Assembly: GCA_943788725.1 (NCBI GenBank)
Contig: CALSRJ010000001.1
Coordinates: forward strand, 310,001 to 374,000
Direction of reading: 5' to 3'
DNA length: 64,000 nucleotides
Source of the DNA: an uncultured Flavobacteriales bacterium
GTDB taxonomy: Bacteria; Bacteroidota; Bacteroidia; Flavobacteriales_G; Salibacteraceae
Shown here: in pieces, positions 44,246-52,599 of the stretch
Numbering within the stretch: position 1 is the stretch's first letter
Layout of the letters: every line of letters starts with the position of its first letter
Program-made: the position numbers and the translations under genes
The notes under the pieces: generated by a model
Told to the model about the DNA's origin: nothing
What the model saw: the letters and a program-made list of their open reading frames with translations, nothing else
Databases searched by the model: none

Positions 44246-45694
44246 TTAGGACAGCATAGAGCCGAGCATGTCGTTGAAATTGACACGGCCGTGGTAGCTC
44301 TTCTTACTGATCAGGGAATACTCAGCCAAGGCATGCAGCACGAATTCTGCCATCAGGCAAACATCCACTTCCTCCAACTCTGGCATAAACTCTTCGATGA
44401 AGGCAATCAACGGCGTGATCCTTGAGAGAGATTTTCGATATTGAGCATCCGAAGCATCGTTGTCAATGTCGATTGCGTGATCAGAAAACCAATCCACAAT
44501 TACATCGTACGGCGATCCCTCAGAACGCTTAGAAAGTCGCTCTGGGTTAGGGAAATGCTTTAAGAATTCTTTACGAATCGTCTGCCGAATGATTTGGTGA
44601 GCTACTTGCAGTGCGCCTTCTTGTTCTCCTTCGTACACCAACTCCACTTTCCCCGTAATGGCAGGTATCGCGCCCATGAGGTCGCTGATGCGCACTACGG
44701 TGTGTTTTTCTTGGTTTCGCAACGCCCTGAGTTCAGCTGTGGCGATCACATTCTCAAAAGCGGTAATGCTCAGGCGCACAGAAACCCCACTCTTCTGGTC
44801 GATGAGGTCACTCTCGCGGGCAACAAAGGAGAGTTCTTCAATCAGATCATCCAGGAGAGGACGGACTTCAATTTTCTCGCGCTGCACGGCTTCGATGCGC
44901 GCCTCTTGTCGGGTAATCACCCTCGAGTCTTCAATGCTCATGGGATAATGCGTGATGATCTGGCTTTGAATCCGATCCTTGAGTGGCGTGATGATCGAGC
45001 CACGGTTGGTGTAGTCCTCTGGGTTTGAAGTAAACACGAACTGAATGTCGAGCGGCAACCTCACTTTGAATCCGCGTATTTGAATATCGCCCTCCTGAAG
45101 GATGTTGAACAGCGCTACTTGAATCCGCGGTTGTAGGTCAGGCAGCTCATTGATGACGAAGATTCCGCGGTTTGAATGGGGAACCAATCCATAATGAATG
45201 GCACCTTCGTCGGAAAAGCTGAGTTTTAAATTGGCAGCCTTAATTGGATCCAGGTCGCCTATGAGGTCAGCAACTGAAACATCCGGCGTAGCCAATTTCT
45301 CCGTATACCTCTCTGAGCGATGAATCCAGTGAATCGGCGTGTCATTGCCTTTTTCCTTTATAAGCCTTTTGGCTTCCTTGGTAATGGGCTGCAGTGGATC
45401 CTCATTCAACTCTGTACCCTCGATGGCTGGAATGTATTCATCCAGCAAGCGAATCATCATTCGGGCAATCGTAGTTTTAGCCTGACCTCTTAAGCCTAGT
45501 AAGCTCAAATTGTGCTTCGCCAAAATAGCGCGCTCCAACTGAGGTATGACCGTCTCGTGATATCCCACAACGCCAGCAAAAGGATCTTCACCAGCTTCTA
45601 TACTGCGAATCAAGTTCGAGCGCAGTTCATCCTTGATGCTTTTGTACTCATAGCCCGTAGCCTTTAGCTCACCTAGTGTCGTAGCCTTCTTCAT
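44246..45694 (-). CDS. magnesium-chelatase-like AAA ATPase
   Basis: 482 residues from ATG 45694 (MKKATTLGELKATGYEYKSI). The Walker A region is LLGLRGQAKTTIARMMIRLL, with Ala where a Gly is usual, and the Walker B region is GIFVINELPDL, with Asn for the first Asp; both look typical of this putative chelatase group. The sensor is FVFTSNPEDYTNRG. The matching VWA protein is encoded at 47140-48237 in the same direction. Such AAA/VWA pairs act as chaperones or metal-inserting complexes; the target here is unknown. Confidence 0.85.
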   Translation of the reverse strand: MKKATTLGELKATGYEYKSIKDELRSNLIRSIEAGEDPFAGVVGYHETVIPQLERAILAKHNLSLLGLRGQAKTTIARMMIRLLDEYIPAIEGTELNEDPLQPITKEAKRLIKEKGNDTPIHWIHRSERYTEKLATPDVSVADLIGDLDPIKAANLKLSFSDEGAIHYGLVPHSNRGIFVINELPDLQPRIQVALFNILQEGDIQIRGFKVRLPLDIQFVFTSNPEDYTNRGSIITPLKDRIQSQIITHYPMSIEDSRVITRQEARIEAVQREKIEVRPLLDDLIEELSFVARESDLIDQKSGVSVRLSITAFENVIATAELRALRNQEKHTVVRISDLMGAIPAITGKVELVYEGEQEGALQVAHQIIRQTIRKEFLKHFPNPERLSKRSEGSPYDVIVDWFSDHAIDIDNDASDAQYRKSLSRITPLIAFIEEFMPELEEVDVCLMAEFVLHALAEYSLISKKSYHGRVNFNDMLGSMLS

Positions 45695-45799
45695 GTGGGA
45701 AATATCTTTAGAACAAGAGTAACAAACGACGGACAAAATGTTTCATAAACCAAGCCCTAAAAGGTAAAGCTGGCGTTAAATTCATTGGCATCAGAGCCT

Positions 45800-45807
45800 T
45801 ACATTTG
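45800..45807 (+). promoter_or_regulatory. -7 box TACATTTG of the first paralogue gene
   Basis: A perfect TAnnTTTG. The last three bases form an in-frame TTG (45805) that could be mistaken for a start; the next TTG at 45826 is 19 bases downstream and is the better start. Confidence 0.5.
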
Positions 45808-45825
45808 CCGCTACTAAATTCCGTC

Positions 45826-46458
45826 TTGTACAGGCTCGTAAGAAATATCACCCTTTTTGGTTGTGTGCTTATCCTTAGCAGTTTCAATTACAACATGGAG
45901 AACTTTGAGGAGTTCTTTGTTTACCCCGACGACATCAACGACCAGGTAAAAGTGAGCTGGCATCCTACGGAAGGAGCGGCGATTAAAACCTACTTTTTGG
46001 AGAAAAGTGAAGACAACGAACATTTCGTTGTTTGGAAAAAAACCAAAGGCCTAAAGGAAGGAGGTCCAATGAAGAAAATTCTGGAGGTAGATTTCGAGCC
46101 TTTTAGCGGTTGGTCGTATTACAGAATCCAAGAATTGACGGAGTCCGGCGCTACAAATTACACTCCATCCTTACCGGTATTCATTGGTTTAGAGCGTCTT
46201 ATAAAAGGAGTGCGAATGACGCCCAAATCAGTGGTCAAAGACACGCCACAAAAAGTATCTTTGTCGCACTTTGACGGAAAGTCCTTTATATTAGTGCTTC
46301 GGGATGAAAAAGGTGACGAATTCTTGTATGATAAACCGATCAGAGCAAACGAGCTTGGGTTCTATGTGGAGCCGGGTTCTGGATTGCCAGCGGGACCTTA
46401 TACGATTGCGGCATCATCTTTGGAAAGCCTGATTGGGATGACTGTACTAATTTATTGA
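45826..46458 (+). CDS. secreted Fn3-like protein, first of a tandem pair
   Basis: About 210 residues from TTG 45826; an N-terminal hydrophobic segment (ITLFGCVLILSSF) may be a signal. An Fn3-like domain follows (VKVSWHPTEGAAIKTYFLEK, GWSYYRIQELTESG). The end resembles a degenerate sorting domain (ILVLRDEKGDEFLY, LPAGPYTIAASSLES) without the usual PNP motif. It is clearly related to the next gene. It lies between the AAA and VWA genes but on the opposite strand. I do not recognise a named family. Confidence 0.75.
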   Translation: MYRLVRNITLFGCVLILSSFNYNMENFEEFFVYPDDINDQVKVSWHPTEGAAIKTYFLEKSEDNEHFVVWKKTKGLKEGGPMKKILEVDFEPFSGWSYYRIQELTESGATNYTPSLPVFIGLERLIKGVRMTPKSVVKDTPQKVSLSHFDGKSFILVLRDEKGDEFLYDKPIRANELGFYVEPGSGLPAGPYTIAASSLESLIGMTVLIY

Positions 46459-46498
46459 ACCTAGACCACCTAAGGAAGAGAACCATCTCGAGATCTAG

Positions 46499-47134
46499 AT
46501 GAAAAAACTACTTACCCTCTTATCGATATATATTGTCCTGACAGGGTTTATGCTGTATTCTGGGGATGGTGGCCTCACCAAGTCAAAGCTCACTGATTAT
46601 AACGTCTACAGTCAAGAAGATCATGTCAAGCTTACGTGGAGCACCAAATCTCGTAAAGACATAGCCCATTTCTTCATTGAGCGCAGTCGAGACGCGAAAA
46701 CCTTTGAATCCTATCGAAAGGTTCCCGATGACGGCGACTCACCTAAGCAAATGGAATTCTTTGAAATTGATAGCCAGCCACTTCCTGGTTGGTCCTACTA
46801 CCGCATCAAAGAGGTCATGACCAACGGAGACTATGCCTATTCGGCCATTGCTCCAGTGTTTTTTGGCCTAGACAGACTTTCGAAGGGAAGCTTCATCGCC
46901 GCCAAAAGTCCGAACGACCCCCCAGAAAAGTTGAGCGTAACTTCCTTTGCAGGTGAACAAGCCTTGCTCGTTTTACGCGATAAAACGGGTAAAGAGTTTT
47001 ACCTGAACGATGCGCTAAAGGTTTCGGGAGGAGAACTGGTAGTCACCGCGGGGCCACAGATTCCCGCTGGAGTCTATATCATTACAGCCAGTTCCATTGA
47101 TGATCTGCTCGGTTTGAAGATCACTGCCAAGTGA
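46499..47134 (+). CDS. secreted Fn3-like protein, second of a tandem pair
   Basis: 211 residues, signal-like start MKKLLTLLSIYIVLTGFML. Same layout as the previous gene: Fn3-like part (VKLTWSTKSRKDIAHFFIER, GWSYYRIKEVMTNGDYAY), then a sorting-domain-like end (LLVLRDKTGKEFYL, IPAGVYIITASSIDDLLGLK). Shared landmarks include GWSYYRI and VLRD. It follows the first copy by 40 bases, so both are probably co-transcribed. Function unknown; the end is 5 bases from the convergent VWA gene. Confidence 0.78.
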   Translation: MKKLLTLLSIYIVLTGFMLYSGDGGLTKSKLTDYNVYSQEDHVKLTWSTKSRKDIAHFFIERSRDAKTFESYRKVPDDGDSPKQMEFFEIDSQPLPGWSYYRIKEVMTNGDYAYSAIAPVFFGLDRLSKGSFIAAKSPNDPPEKLSVTSFAGEQALLVLRDKTGKEFYLNDALKVSGGELVVTAGPQIPAGVYIITASSIDDLLGLKITAK

Positions 47135-47139
47135 TCTGA

Positions 47140-48237
47140 TCAACGCACGTTTCTCCTTCTATTCTTCTCGTAATCTTCGAATACAAAATCTCCTAGTCCT
47201 TGCAAGCTCGTGTAGAATGCCTTGCCTTTATTCGCCTCGGTAAAGTCTTGTATAAACTGCTGCAAATATGGATCGCGCGCAATCATGAATGTAGTAATCG
47301 GAATGCTTGCCTTACGGGCCTGTGAGGCAAGGTTCAAACATTTATTGACAATCTTAGGATCCAAGCCAAAGCTGTTCTTGTAATAGGTACCATCCGCGTT
47401 CTTCAGGCACGAAGGCTTACCATCCGTGATCATGAAAATCTGACGGTTTGGATTCTTTTTCTTCCTTAATATGTCAAGCGCTAGCTCCAAGCCTGCCACT
47501 GTATTTGTGTGGAACGGGCCAACCTTTAAGTACGGGAGGTCCTTGATGCTAACTTTCCATGCGTCGTTTCCAAAAGCGATGATGTCGAGAGTGTCTTTTG
47601 GATAACGTGTAGTGATGAGTTCAGCCAATGCCATAGCTACTTTTTTAGCAGGAGTTATGCGATCTTCTCCATACAAGATCATGGAGTGGCTTAAGTCAAT
47701 CATCAGGACAGTCGATGTCAATGCCTTATGCTCGGTCTCTTGGATCACCAAATCTTCTTCGCGCAGCGAAAATTCTTCTATGCCTCGATTGATCTGTGCG
47801 TTGCGAATGCTGTCCGTCAGCGCAATGCGATCCGTACGATCGCCGAACTGATACGGACGGACCTCTGGAATGACCTCATCCCCTTTTCCGAGTTTGTTCG
47901 TTTTGTGTCCTCCCCCCTTGCTTTTCTTCATCTTACCGAAAACTTGATCTAGCGATCGCTTTCGGATCACCTGTTCAGTTTTGGATGTGATCGCCATTCC
48001 TTTGCCCTTGGCATCATCGCTCACAAACCCCTTGCGCTTGAGCTCTTCGAGAAAGTCGTCAATGGTATAGGACTCATCGGTCATCTCGTATTCCTTGTCC
48101 AACTCCCTCAACCAATCAATGGCCTCATTGACATCACCGCTCGTATGGGTGAGCAGTTCCATAAAGATATCCAGCAGCTTATCAAATGGAGACTTTGCAT
48201 CCTCGTCTTGAAACTCCCTAAAACTGAATCCTTTCAT
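47140..48237 (-). CDS. von Willebrand factor A domain protein, partner of the AAA ATPase
   Basis: 365 residues, no signal peptide. An N-terminal helical part is rich in charge and Gly/Lys. The VWA domain begins at about residue 175 with the metal site VLMIDLSHSMILYGEDRITP (DxSxS), then NTVAGLELAL with the Thr and MITDGKPSC with the Asp, so the MIDAS is complete. It resembles the BchD/CoxE-like partners of chelatase ATPases. Its ATPase lies 1.4 kb downstream across two opposite genes. A small membrane protein gene precedes it by 38 bases. Confidence 0.85.
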   Translation of the reverse strand: MKGFSFREFQDEDAKSPFDKLLDIFMELLTHTSGDVNEAIDWLRELDKEYEMTDESYTIDDFLEELKRKGFVSDDAKGKGMAITSKTEQVIRKRSLDQVFGKMKKSKGGGHKTNKLGKGDEVIPEVRPYQFGDRTDRIALTDSIRNAQINRGIEEFSLREEDLVIQETEHKALTSTVLMIDLSHSMILYGEDRITPAKKVAMALAELITTRYPKDTLDIIAFGNDAWKVSIKDLPYLKVGPFHTNTVAGLELALDILRKKKNPNRQIFMITDGKPSCLKNADGTYYKNSFGLDPKIVNKCLNLASQARKASIPITTFMIARDPYLQQFIQDFTEANKGKAFYTSLQGLGDFVFEDYEKNRRRNVR

Positions 48238-48275
48238 GGTAGGTATAACTTAAGGAAGGACGATTTGTTCTCTGC

Positions 48276-48806
48276 TTAAAGCTCGGCTTTCTGATCCTCC
48301 GACAGTGCAAAGCAATCACAATCCAAGGCGCGATCGATGAATTGCTTCATGTTGCGCATTTCATCGTGGGACAATTTCTTCCCTTCATAAGAAATGAAAT
48401 ACATGACTATCATGCCAATGGCTGCAACGGGTAAGAACCAAAATCCCCACATTTCTCTTTTCAAGGTCCATTGAGACATACCCAAGGTAAGTCCAACGAA
48501 GGCGAGGAAGCCAAACAACCCGTAGAAGAACATAAACATGGTCCAAACCGTGGGCGACGGTCCGATCAAACAGCGTACGAGGGTCTGCTCTGAGTCTTCA
48601 TCCTTTTCAAGACTCACATCCATGTGGGGCGACCAAAAGTGACGGAGTTCATTGTGTACATCCAAAACAAGGTGGTCTTTTGCTTTCGTCAGCACCAAGC
48701 CCTTGCTGGAATCTGAAGACGACTCCTTGAGCAATAAATTCGCAATTGCCTCCACGGAGAGTGGAGACAGGAATCTAAATCGTGGTCTGAATTCTAAGGT
48801 TGACAC
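48276..48806 (-). CDS. membrane protein of unknown function
   Basis: 176 residues. A soluble N-terminal part (FRPRFRFLSPLSVEAIANLL) is followed by two membrane segments at about residues 92-112 (TMFMFFYGLFGFLAFVGLTL) and 125-143 (WFLPVAAIGMIVMYFISY). A short cytoplasmic tail ends with IDRALDCDCFAL. It is co-directional with the VWA gene and probably shares its transcript. I do not recognise the family. Confidence 0.65.
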   Translation of the reverse strand: MSTLEFRPRFRFLSPLSVEAIANLLLKESSSDSSKGLVLTKAKDHLVLDVHNELRHFWSPHMDVSLEKDEDSEQTLVRCLIGPSPTVWTMFMFFYGLFGFLAFVGLTLGMSQWTLKREMWGFWFLPVAAIGMIVMYFISYEGKKLSHDEMRNMKQFIDRALDCDCFALSEDQKAEL

Positions 48807-48829
48807 CGTTCAATTTTGAAAAATTGAAA

Positions 48830-48864
48830 ATAAAAAAATCCCAACCGAAAAATCGATTGGGATT
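48830..48864 (-). terminator. intrinsic terminator of the RRM gene
   Basis: AATCCCAA (48837-48844) pairs with TTGGGATT (48857-48864). On the minus strand a T-run follows. It is about 26 bases past the RRM stop and insulates the membrane protein gene. Confidence 0.85.
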
Positions 48865-48889
48865 GTGCTTAGTAGAACAATATCCTCTA

Positions 48890-49135
48890 TTATGACCTTG
48901 GTCGGGCTTCGTTTACTACTAGATTTCTGTCCATCAATTCGGCACCGTTTAAGCCATCGATAGCCGCTTGCGCCTCAGCGTCATTTGGCATTTCAATGAA
49001 ACCAAAGCCTTTAGCACGGCCAGTTTCACGGTCTGTAATGATTTTAGCAGAATCAACTTGCCCATACTCAGCAAAAGCTTGTTCGAGGGCGTCTACATCC
49101 AACCTGTAATTAAGGTTGCCAACAAAAATGTTCAC
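48890..49135 (-). CDS. single RRM RNA-binding protein
   Basis: 81 residues, a lone RNA recognition motif. RNP2 is NIFVGNLNYR at the start and RNP1 is RAKGFGFIEM (about residue 46). Such small RRM proteins are abundant in Bacteroidota and have been linked to small-RNA and mRNA control in place of Hfq. It has its own promoter (49171-49204) and terminator, so it is a single-gene unit inserted behind lysA. Confidence 0.94.
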   Translation of the reverse strand: MNIFVGNLNYRLDVDALEQAFAEYGQVDSAKIITDRETGRAKGFGFIEMPNDAEAQAAIDGLNGAELMDRNLVVNEARPRS

Positions 49136-49170
49136 GGGAAAAAAATTAAAGTGAATAATAAATTAGACGG

Positions 49171-49204
49171 CAAAGATAGCTTAATACCAAATACTTACGC
49201 CAAA
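49171..49204 (-). promoter_or_regulatory. promoter of the RRM gene: TTTG, 22-base spacer, TATCTTTG
   Basis: On the minus strand a -33-like TTTG (complement of 49201-49204) and a perfect -7 box TATCTTTG (complement of 49171-49178). It predicts a leader of about 30 A+T-rich bases. Confidence 0.6.
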
Positions 49205-49226
49205 GCCCTCTTTTTTCTGGCTTTGC

Positions 49227-50381
49227 TCAATCGCGATAGACAGAAGGACGCAAACTTCTGAGGTTGTAATGAGATGCCATGGACTCTCCGTAGGCGCCAG
49301 CTGAGCGGATAGCAATCAGGTCTCCTCGCTCGCTCAATGGTAATTGCATTGCCTTTCCAAAGCAGTCGCTGCTCTCGCACACAGGGCCAACCACGTCATA
49401 TCTCTCCACCTCCTCTTCTCCCCTCTTACTTAAATTTTCAATGCTGTGGATGGCCTGGTACAAAGCAGGTCGGATCAACTCCGTCATGCCGGCATCCAAA
49501 ATCATGAAGTTGGTTTTAAGGCCCTTCTTGATATATAAGGTCCTCGCTATCAGGTCTGCACAGTGAGCCACCAAACTCCTACCCAGCTCAAAATGGAGGG
49601 TTTGGCTCGGCTTCAGGTCGAGCAATTCATTGAACACATCAAAGAATTTTTCAAAGTCTGGGTCCTTTTCATCATCAGGATGATCGTAGTCGATGCCCAG
49701 CCCTCCTCCAGCGTTGACATGCTCAATAGGTAATCCGGCATCTGCAAAGCGTTGGAGAGCCAGGTTGATCCTTCCACATAAGTTCTTGAAAGGTTCCAAA
49801 TCGCGAATCTGTGATCCGATATGGAAATGCAATCCCGTTAATTGTAAATGGCTGCTTTTTCTTATAAACGCGATCACGTCATCGATCTGCCAACCGCTGA
49901 TTCCGAATTTATTCTCCTCGAGGCCAGTGGTGATGTACTTGTGCGTATTCGCGTCAACATCTGGATTCAAGCGTACGGCAATCCTAGTTTTCTTGCCCAA
50001 ACCAGCCGCCAATTCCTCGATGACTTCTAATTCTTCTAATGACTCGGCGTTGATCGTAAAAATGTCCGATGCAATAGCCTGAACGATTTCCTCATCCGAC
50101 TTGCCGACGCCTGCGAAGGCTACACTCTCTGCCGCAAATCCAATATCCAGCGCTTTGGATACCTCGGCCCCACTCACGCAATCCACACCAAGTCCGTTGC
50201 GTTTCATCACGTTTAGCACCGGGTCAATCGCATTGGCCTTCATCGCAAAATGCAAGATGTATCCATGCTTTTCAGCTGCCTGCTTGGCGCGGCGAACCGT
50301 ACGGTCTAACAGGGCGAGATCATAAAAGTAGAAAGGTGTGGGGCATACCTCAAAGCGGCCGATGTCTTCTTTGGTAATCAT
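49227..50381 (-). CDS. lysA: diaminopimelate decarboxylase
   Basis: 384 residues, PLP-dependent alanine-racemase-like barrel. The PLP lysine is in ILHFAMKANAIDPVLNVM (about residue 47). HFHIGSQI (about 195), the glycine loop NAGGGLGIDYDHP (about 223) and the active Cys in VGPVCESSDCFGK (about 335) are present. It makes lysine from meso-diaminopimelate. The start overlaps the lysC stop by 4 bases, so the first and last lysine-pathway enzymes are co-translated. Confidence 0.93.
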   Translation of the reverse strand: MITKEDIGRFEVCPTPFYFYDLALLDRTVRRAKQAAEKHGYILHFAMKANAIDPVLNVMKRNGLGVDCVSGAEVSKALDIGFAAESVAFAGVGKSDEEIVQAIASDIFTINAESLEELEVIEELAAGLGKKTRIAVRLNPDVDANTHKYITTGLEENKFGISGWQIDDVIAFIRKSSHLQLTGLHFHIGSQIRDLEPFKNLCGRINLALQRFADAGLPIEHVNAGGGLGIDYDHPDDEKDPDFEKFFDVFNELLDLKPSQTLHFELGRSLVAHCADLIARTLYIKKGLKTNFMILDAGMTELIRPALYQAIHSIENLSKRGEEEVERYDVVGPVCESSDCFGKAMQLPLSERGDLIAIRSAGAYGESMASHYNLRSLRPSVYRD

Positions 50382-51706
50382 GCCTCCAGGTTAAAGAGTC
50401 CATGATTCAACGCTCGCAATGCTGCGGTCTTCAGGTGTGAATCAATGAGGATGGATATGTTGTTCTTGCTTCCACCGTATGAAATCATACGAATGGGCAC
50501 GTCTTTAAGGGCGCCCAATATCTTGGCAGCGTGACCTGGCTCTTCTTGCAAAAGGTGTCCGACAACGCACACAATGGTCTGAACGGTATCCACCTCCACC
50601 TTGCCATATAATCGTAGCTCCTCCAATAAGGGTGCGATATCCTCCGTAGTATCGATGGTTAAACTGACGGCTACTTCGCTCGTGGTAATCATGTCAATCG
50701 AAATTTTATGCCGTTCAAACACTTCGAAGACCTTGCGTAGGAAACCATGCGCCAAAAGCATACGATCGCTTTTAATCTTGATGGCCGTGATACCATCCTT
50801 GGCGGCTACCGCCTTGATGAAATCACCCGAAGGTTCGTTGGAAATAATGGTTCCTGGAAGATCTGGCTTCAGCGTGTTTTTGAGAATGACCGGAATGGAG
50901 GCTTGTCGCGCTGGAACAATGCTGGTTGGGTGAAGGATCTTCGCGCCGAAGTAGGCCAATTCTGCCGCTTCGTCAAAGGTAAGCCTTGAAATGGGCTTAG
51001 TTTGCTTGACCACCCGTGGGTCGTTGTTGTGCATGCCATCGATGTCCGTCCATATCTGAACCTCATCCACCTTGATGGCCGCACCAATGATACTTGCAGT
51101 GTAATCGCTTCCTCCTCGCTTCAGGTTGTCGATGTCGCCGAAGTGATTCCTACATATATATCCTTGGGTAACAAAGAGGTCTACATCGGGGTTCTCCTTC
51201 AGCATCCTTTCTAAGTTGCTCTTGACATACCACATATCTGGCTCGCCTTGCTGGTCTATTCGCATGAAATCCAGCGCAGGTAACAAGGCGGAGTAAACGC
51301 TTTGTTCTTCCAAGTACAGCTGGAGGAGGTTGGTAGAAATCAATTCACCCTGCGCCAACACCGTCCGCTCCTCAAAGCGCGTGAACATATCCAAGGTGAA
51401 GGACAAGATGTGTGACCAATGCCCCTCCAACATTTCGAGGGCGCGCAGCTTGAACGCTTTGCTCTGAAACAACTCCTCCACGGTGACGGCATAAGTCCTT
51501 TCTAGATCGTCTACTATGGTGTGCACGACGTCTTTATCGCCCTTGTTCAAGGCTTGCACAATCTCTGCCAGGCTGTTCGTCGTTCCGCTCATCGCCGAAA
51601 GGACAACCACCTTACGTCTTCCATCTTGGATGAGTGCCGCCACATCCTTGATCCGTGCTGCACTTCCAACACTCGTTCCCCCGAACTTTTGAATGACCAT
51701 TCCCAT
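50378..51706 (-). CDS. lysC: aspartate kinase
   Basis: 442 residues from ATG 51706 (MGMVIQKFGGTSVGSA); the TTG at 51727 lies in the -7 box and is rejected, and ATG 51700 is also possible. Kinase motifs QKFGGTSVG, VVLSAMSGTTNSL and RGGSDYTASIIGAAI are present. Two C-terminal ACT domains (for example TAIKIKSDRMLLAHGFLRKV) suggest feedback control by lysine or threonine. It is monofunctional, without a homoserine dehydrogenase domain. Coupled to lysA. Confidence 0.94.
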   Translation of the reverse strand: MGMVIQKFGGTSVGSAARIKDVAALIQDGRRKVVVLSAMSGTTNSLAEIVQALNKGDKDVVHTIVDDLERTYAVTVEELFQSKAFKLRALEMLEGHWSHILSFTLDMFTRFEERTVLAQGELISTNLLQLYLEEQSVYSALLPALDFMRIDQQGEPDMWYVKSNLERMLKENPDVDLFVTQGYICRNHFGDIDNLKRGGSDYTASIIGAAIKVDEVQIWTDIDGMHNNDPRVVKQTKPISRLTFDEAAELAYFGAKILHPTSIVPARQASIPVILKNTLKPDLPGTIISNEPSGDFIKAVAAKDGITAIKIKSDRMLLAHGFLRKVFEVFERHKISIDMITTSEVAVSLTIDTTEDIAPLLEELRLYGKVEVDTVQTIVCVVGHLLQEEPGHAAKILGALKDVPIRMISYGGSKNNISILIDSHLKTAALRALNHGLFNLEA

Positions 51707-51724
51707 ACTTCTTGTAAAAGGCTG

Positions 51725-51732
51725 CAAATGTA
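51725..51732 (-). promoter_or_regulatory. -7 box TACATTTG of lysC-lysA
   Basis: A perfect TAnnTTTG on the minus strand, 18 bases ahead of ATG 51706. It fixes the lysC start downstream of 51725. Confidence 0.55.
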
Positions 51733-51838
51733 CAGGCTACGCAATATTTAAGCCTTTGAACGCCGTAAAGAGTTTACATCACAATCCATGGTTCAAAACC
51801 AATCCCTCATTTTCACTTCACACACCACAACAGCCTTG

Positions 51839-51846
51839 TATATTTG
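51839..51846 (+). promoter_or_regulatory. -7 box TATATTTG of gldF
   Basis: A perfect TAnnTTTG 21 bases ahead of the TTG start at 51868. The in-frame TTG at 51844 is part of the box and cannot be the start if this promoter is used. Confidence 0.55.
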
Positions 51847-51867
51847 GCCTCCCAACGATGTACACCT

Positions 51868-52599
51868 TTGATTAGTTTACTTAAAAAAGAGATCAGCGAT
51901 TTTCTCTCGTCCTTGATCGGATACCTCGTGATAGCAGTATTCCTATGCGCGGTAGGTCTGTTCATGTGGGTCTTCCCGATTGACATGAACGTGCTGAACA
52001 GTGGCTATGCTAACCTTGACGCCCTATTCAGCCTGGCACCGTGGGTCTTTCTATTTCTATGTCCGGCAGTCACAATGCGCCTCTTTGCAGAAGAGCACCG
52101 CAATGGCACCATTGAGTGGTTGATGACCAAGCCTTTGGGCGATTGGCAAATCATCCTCGCGAAGTTCTTGGCCGGCTGGATCCTGACGCTCATCGCCATT
52201 CTTCCTACGGTGGTTTACTATTATTCGGTCTATCAACTTGGAAGTCCTATTGGAAACTTGGATTCTGGAAGCATTTTCGGTTCTTACATCGGACTCATGC
52301 TGCTCTCCGGATGCTATGTAGCCATTGGTGTTTTTGCGTCCTCCCTCACCAACAACCAGATCATCTCCTTTATTACGGCGGTGTTTTTGAGCTTTATCAT
52401 GTTCATCGGGTTCGATTCTTTGAGTGGGCTTCTGCCAATGGGGGCTATTGAACACGTCTTTATCCAATTCGGAATCAACGAGCACTACCTATCCATTAGT
52501 CGTGGCGTGGTTGACACGCGAGACCTGCTCTACTTCTTTGGGTTGATAGGCGTTTTCCTTCTCTTCACCAAGACCAAACTTGAAAGCCGCAAATGGTAA
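51868..52599 (+). CDS. gldF: gliding-motility ABC transporter permease GldF
   Basis: About 243 residues from TTG 51868 (ISLLKKEISDFLSSLIGYLV), chosen from the -7 box. Six membrane segments fit an ABC-2 type permease (for example PWVFLFLCPAVTMRLFAEEH, where the AEEH region is typical). GldF works with GldG and the GldA ATPase in gliding Flavobacteria. gldA is not in the window. The end overlaps the gldG start by 7 bases. Confidence 0.9.
   Translation: MISLLKKEISDFLSSLIGYLVIAVFLCAVGLFMWVFPIDMNVLNSGYANLDALFSLAPWVFLFLCPAVTMRLFAEEHRNGTIEWLMTKPLGDWQIILAKFLAGWILTLIAILPTVVYYYSVYQLGSPIGNLDSGSIFGSYIGLMLLSGCYVAIGVFASSLTNNQIISFITAVFLSFIMFIGFDSLSGLLPMGAIEHVFIQFGINEHYLSISRGVVDTRDLLYFFGLIGVFLLFTKTKLESRKW

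Noticed and set aside
44246-48806. The AAA/VWA locus as a phage-defence system
   Set aside because: No nuclease, methylase or other effector is linked, and the proteins look like putative chelatase/chaperone partners of a housekeeping kind.
52057-52485. A 142-residue minus-strand frame in gldF
   Set aside because: Antisense shadow of a well-supported permease.
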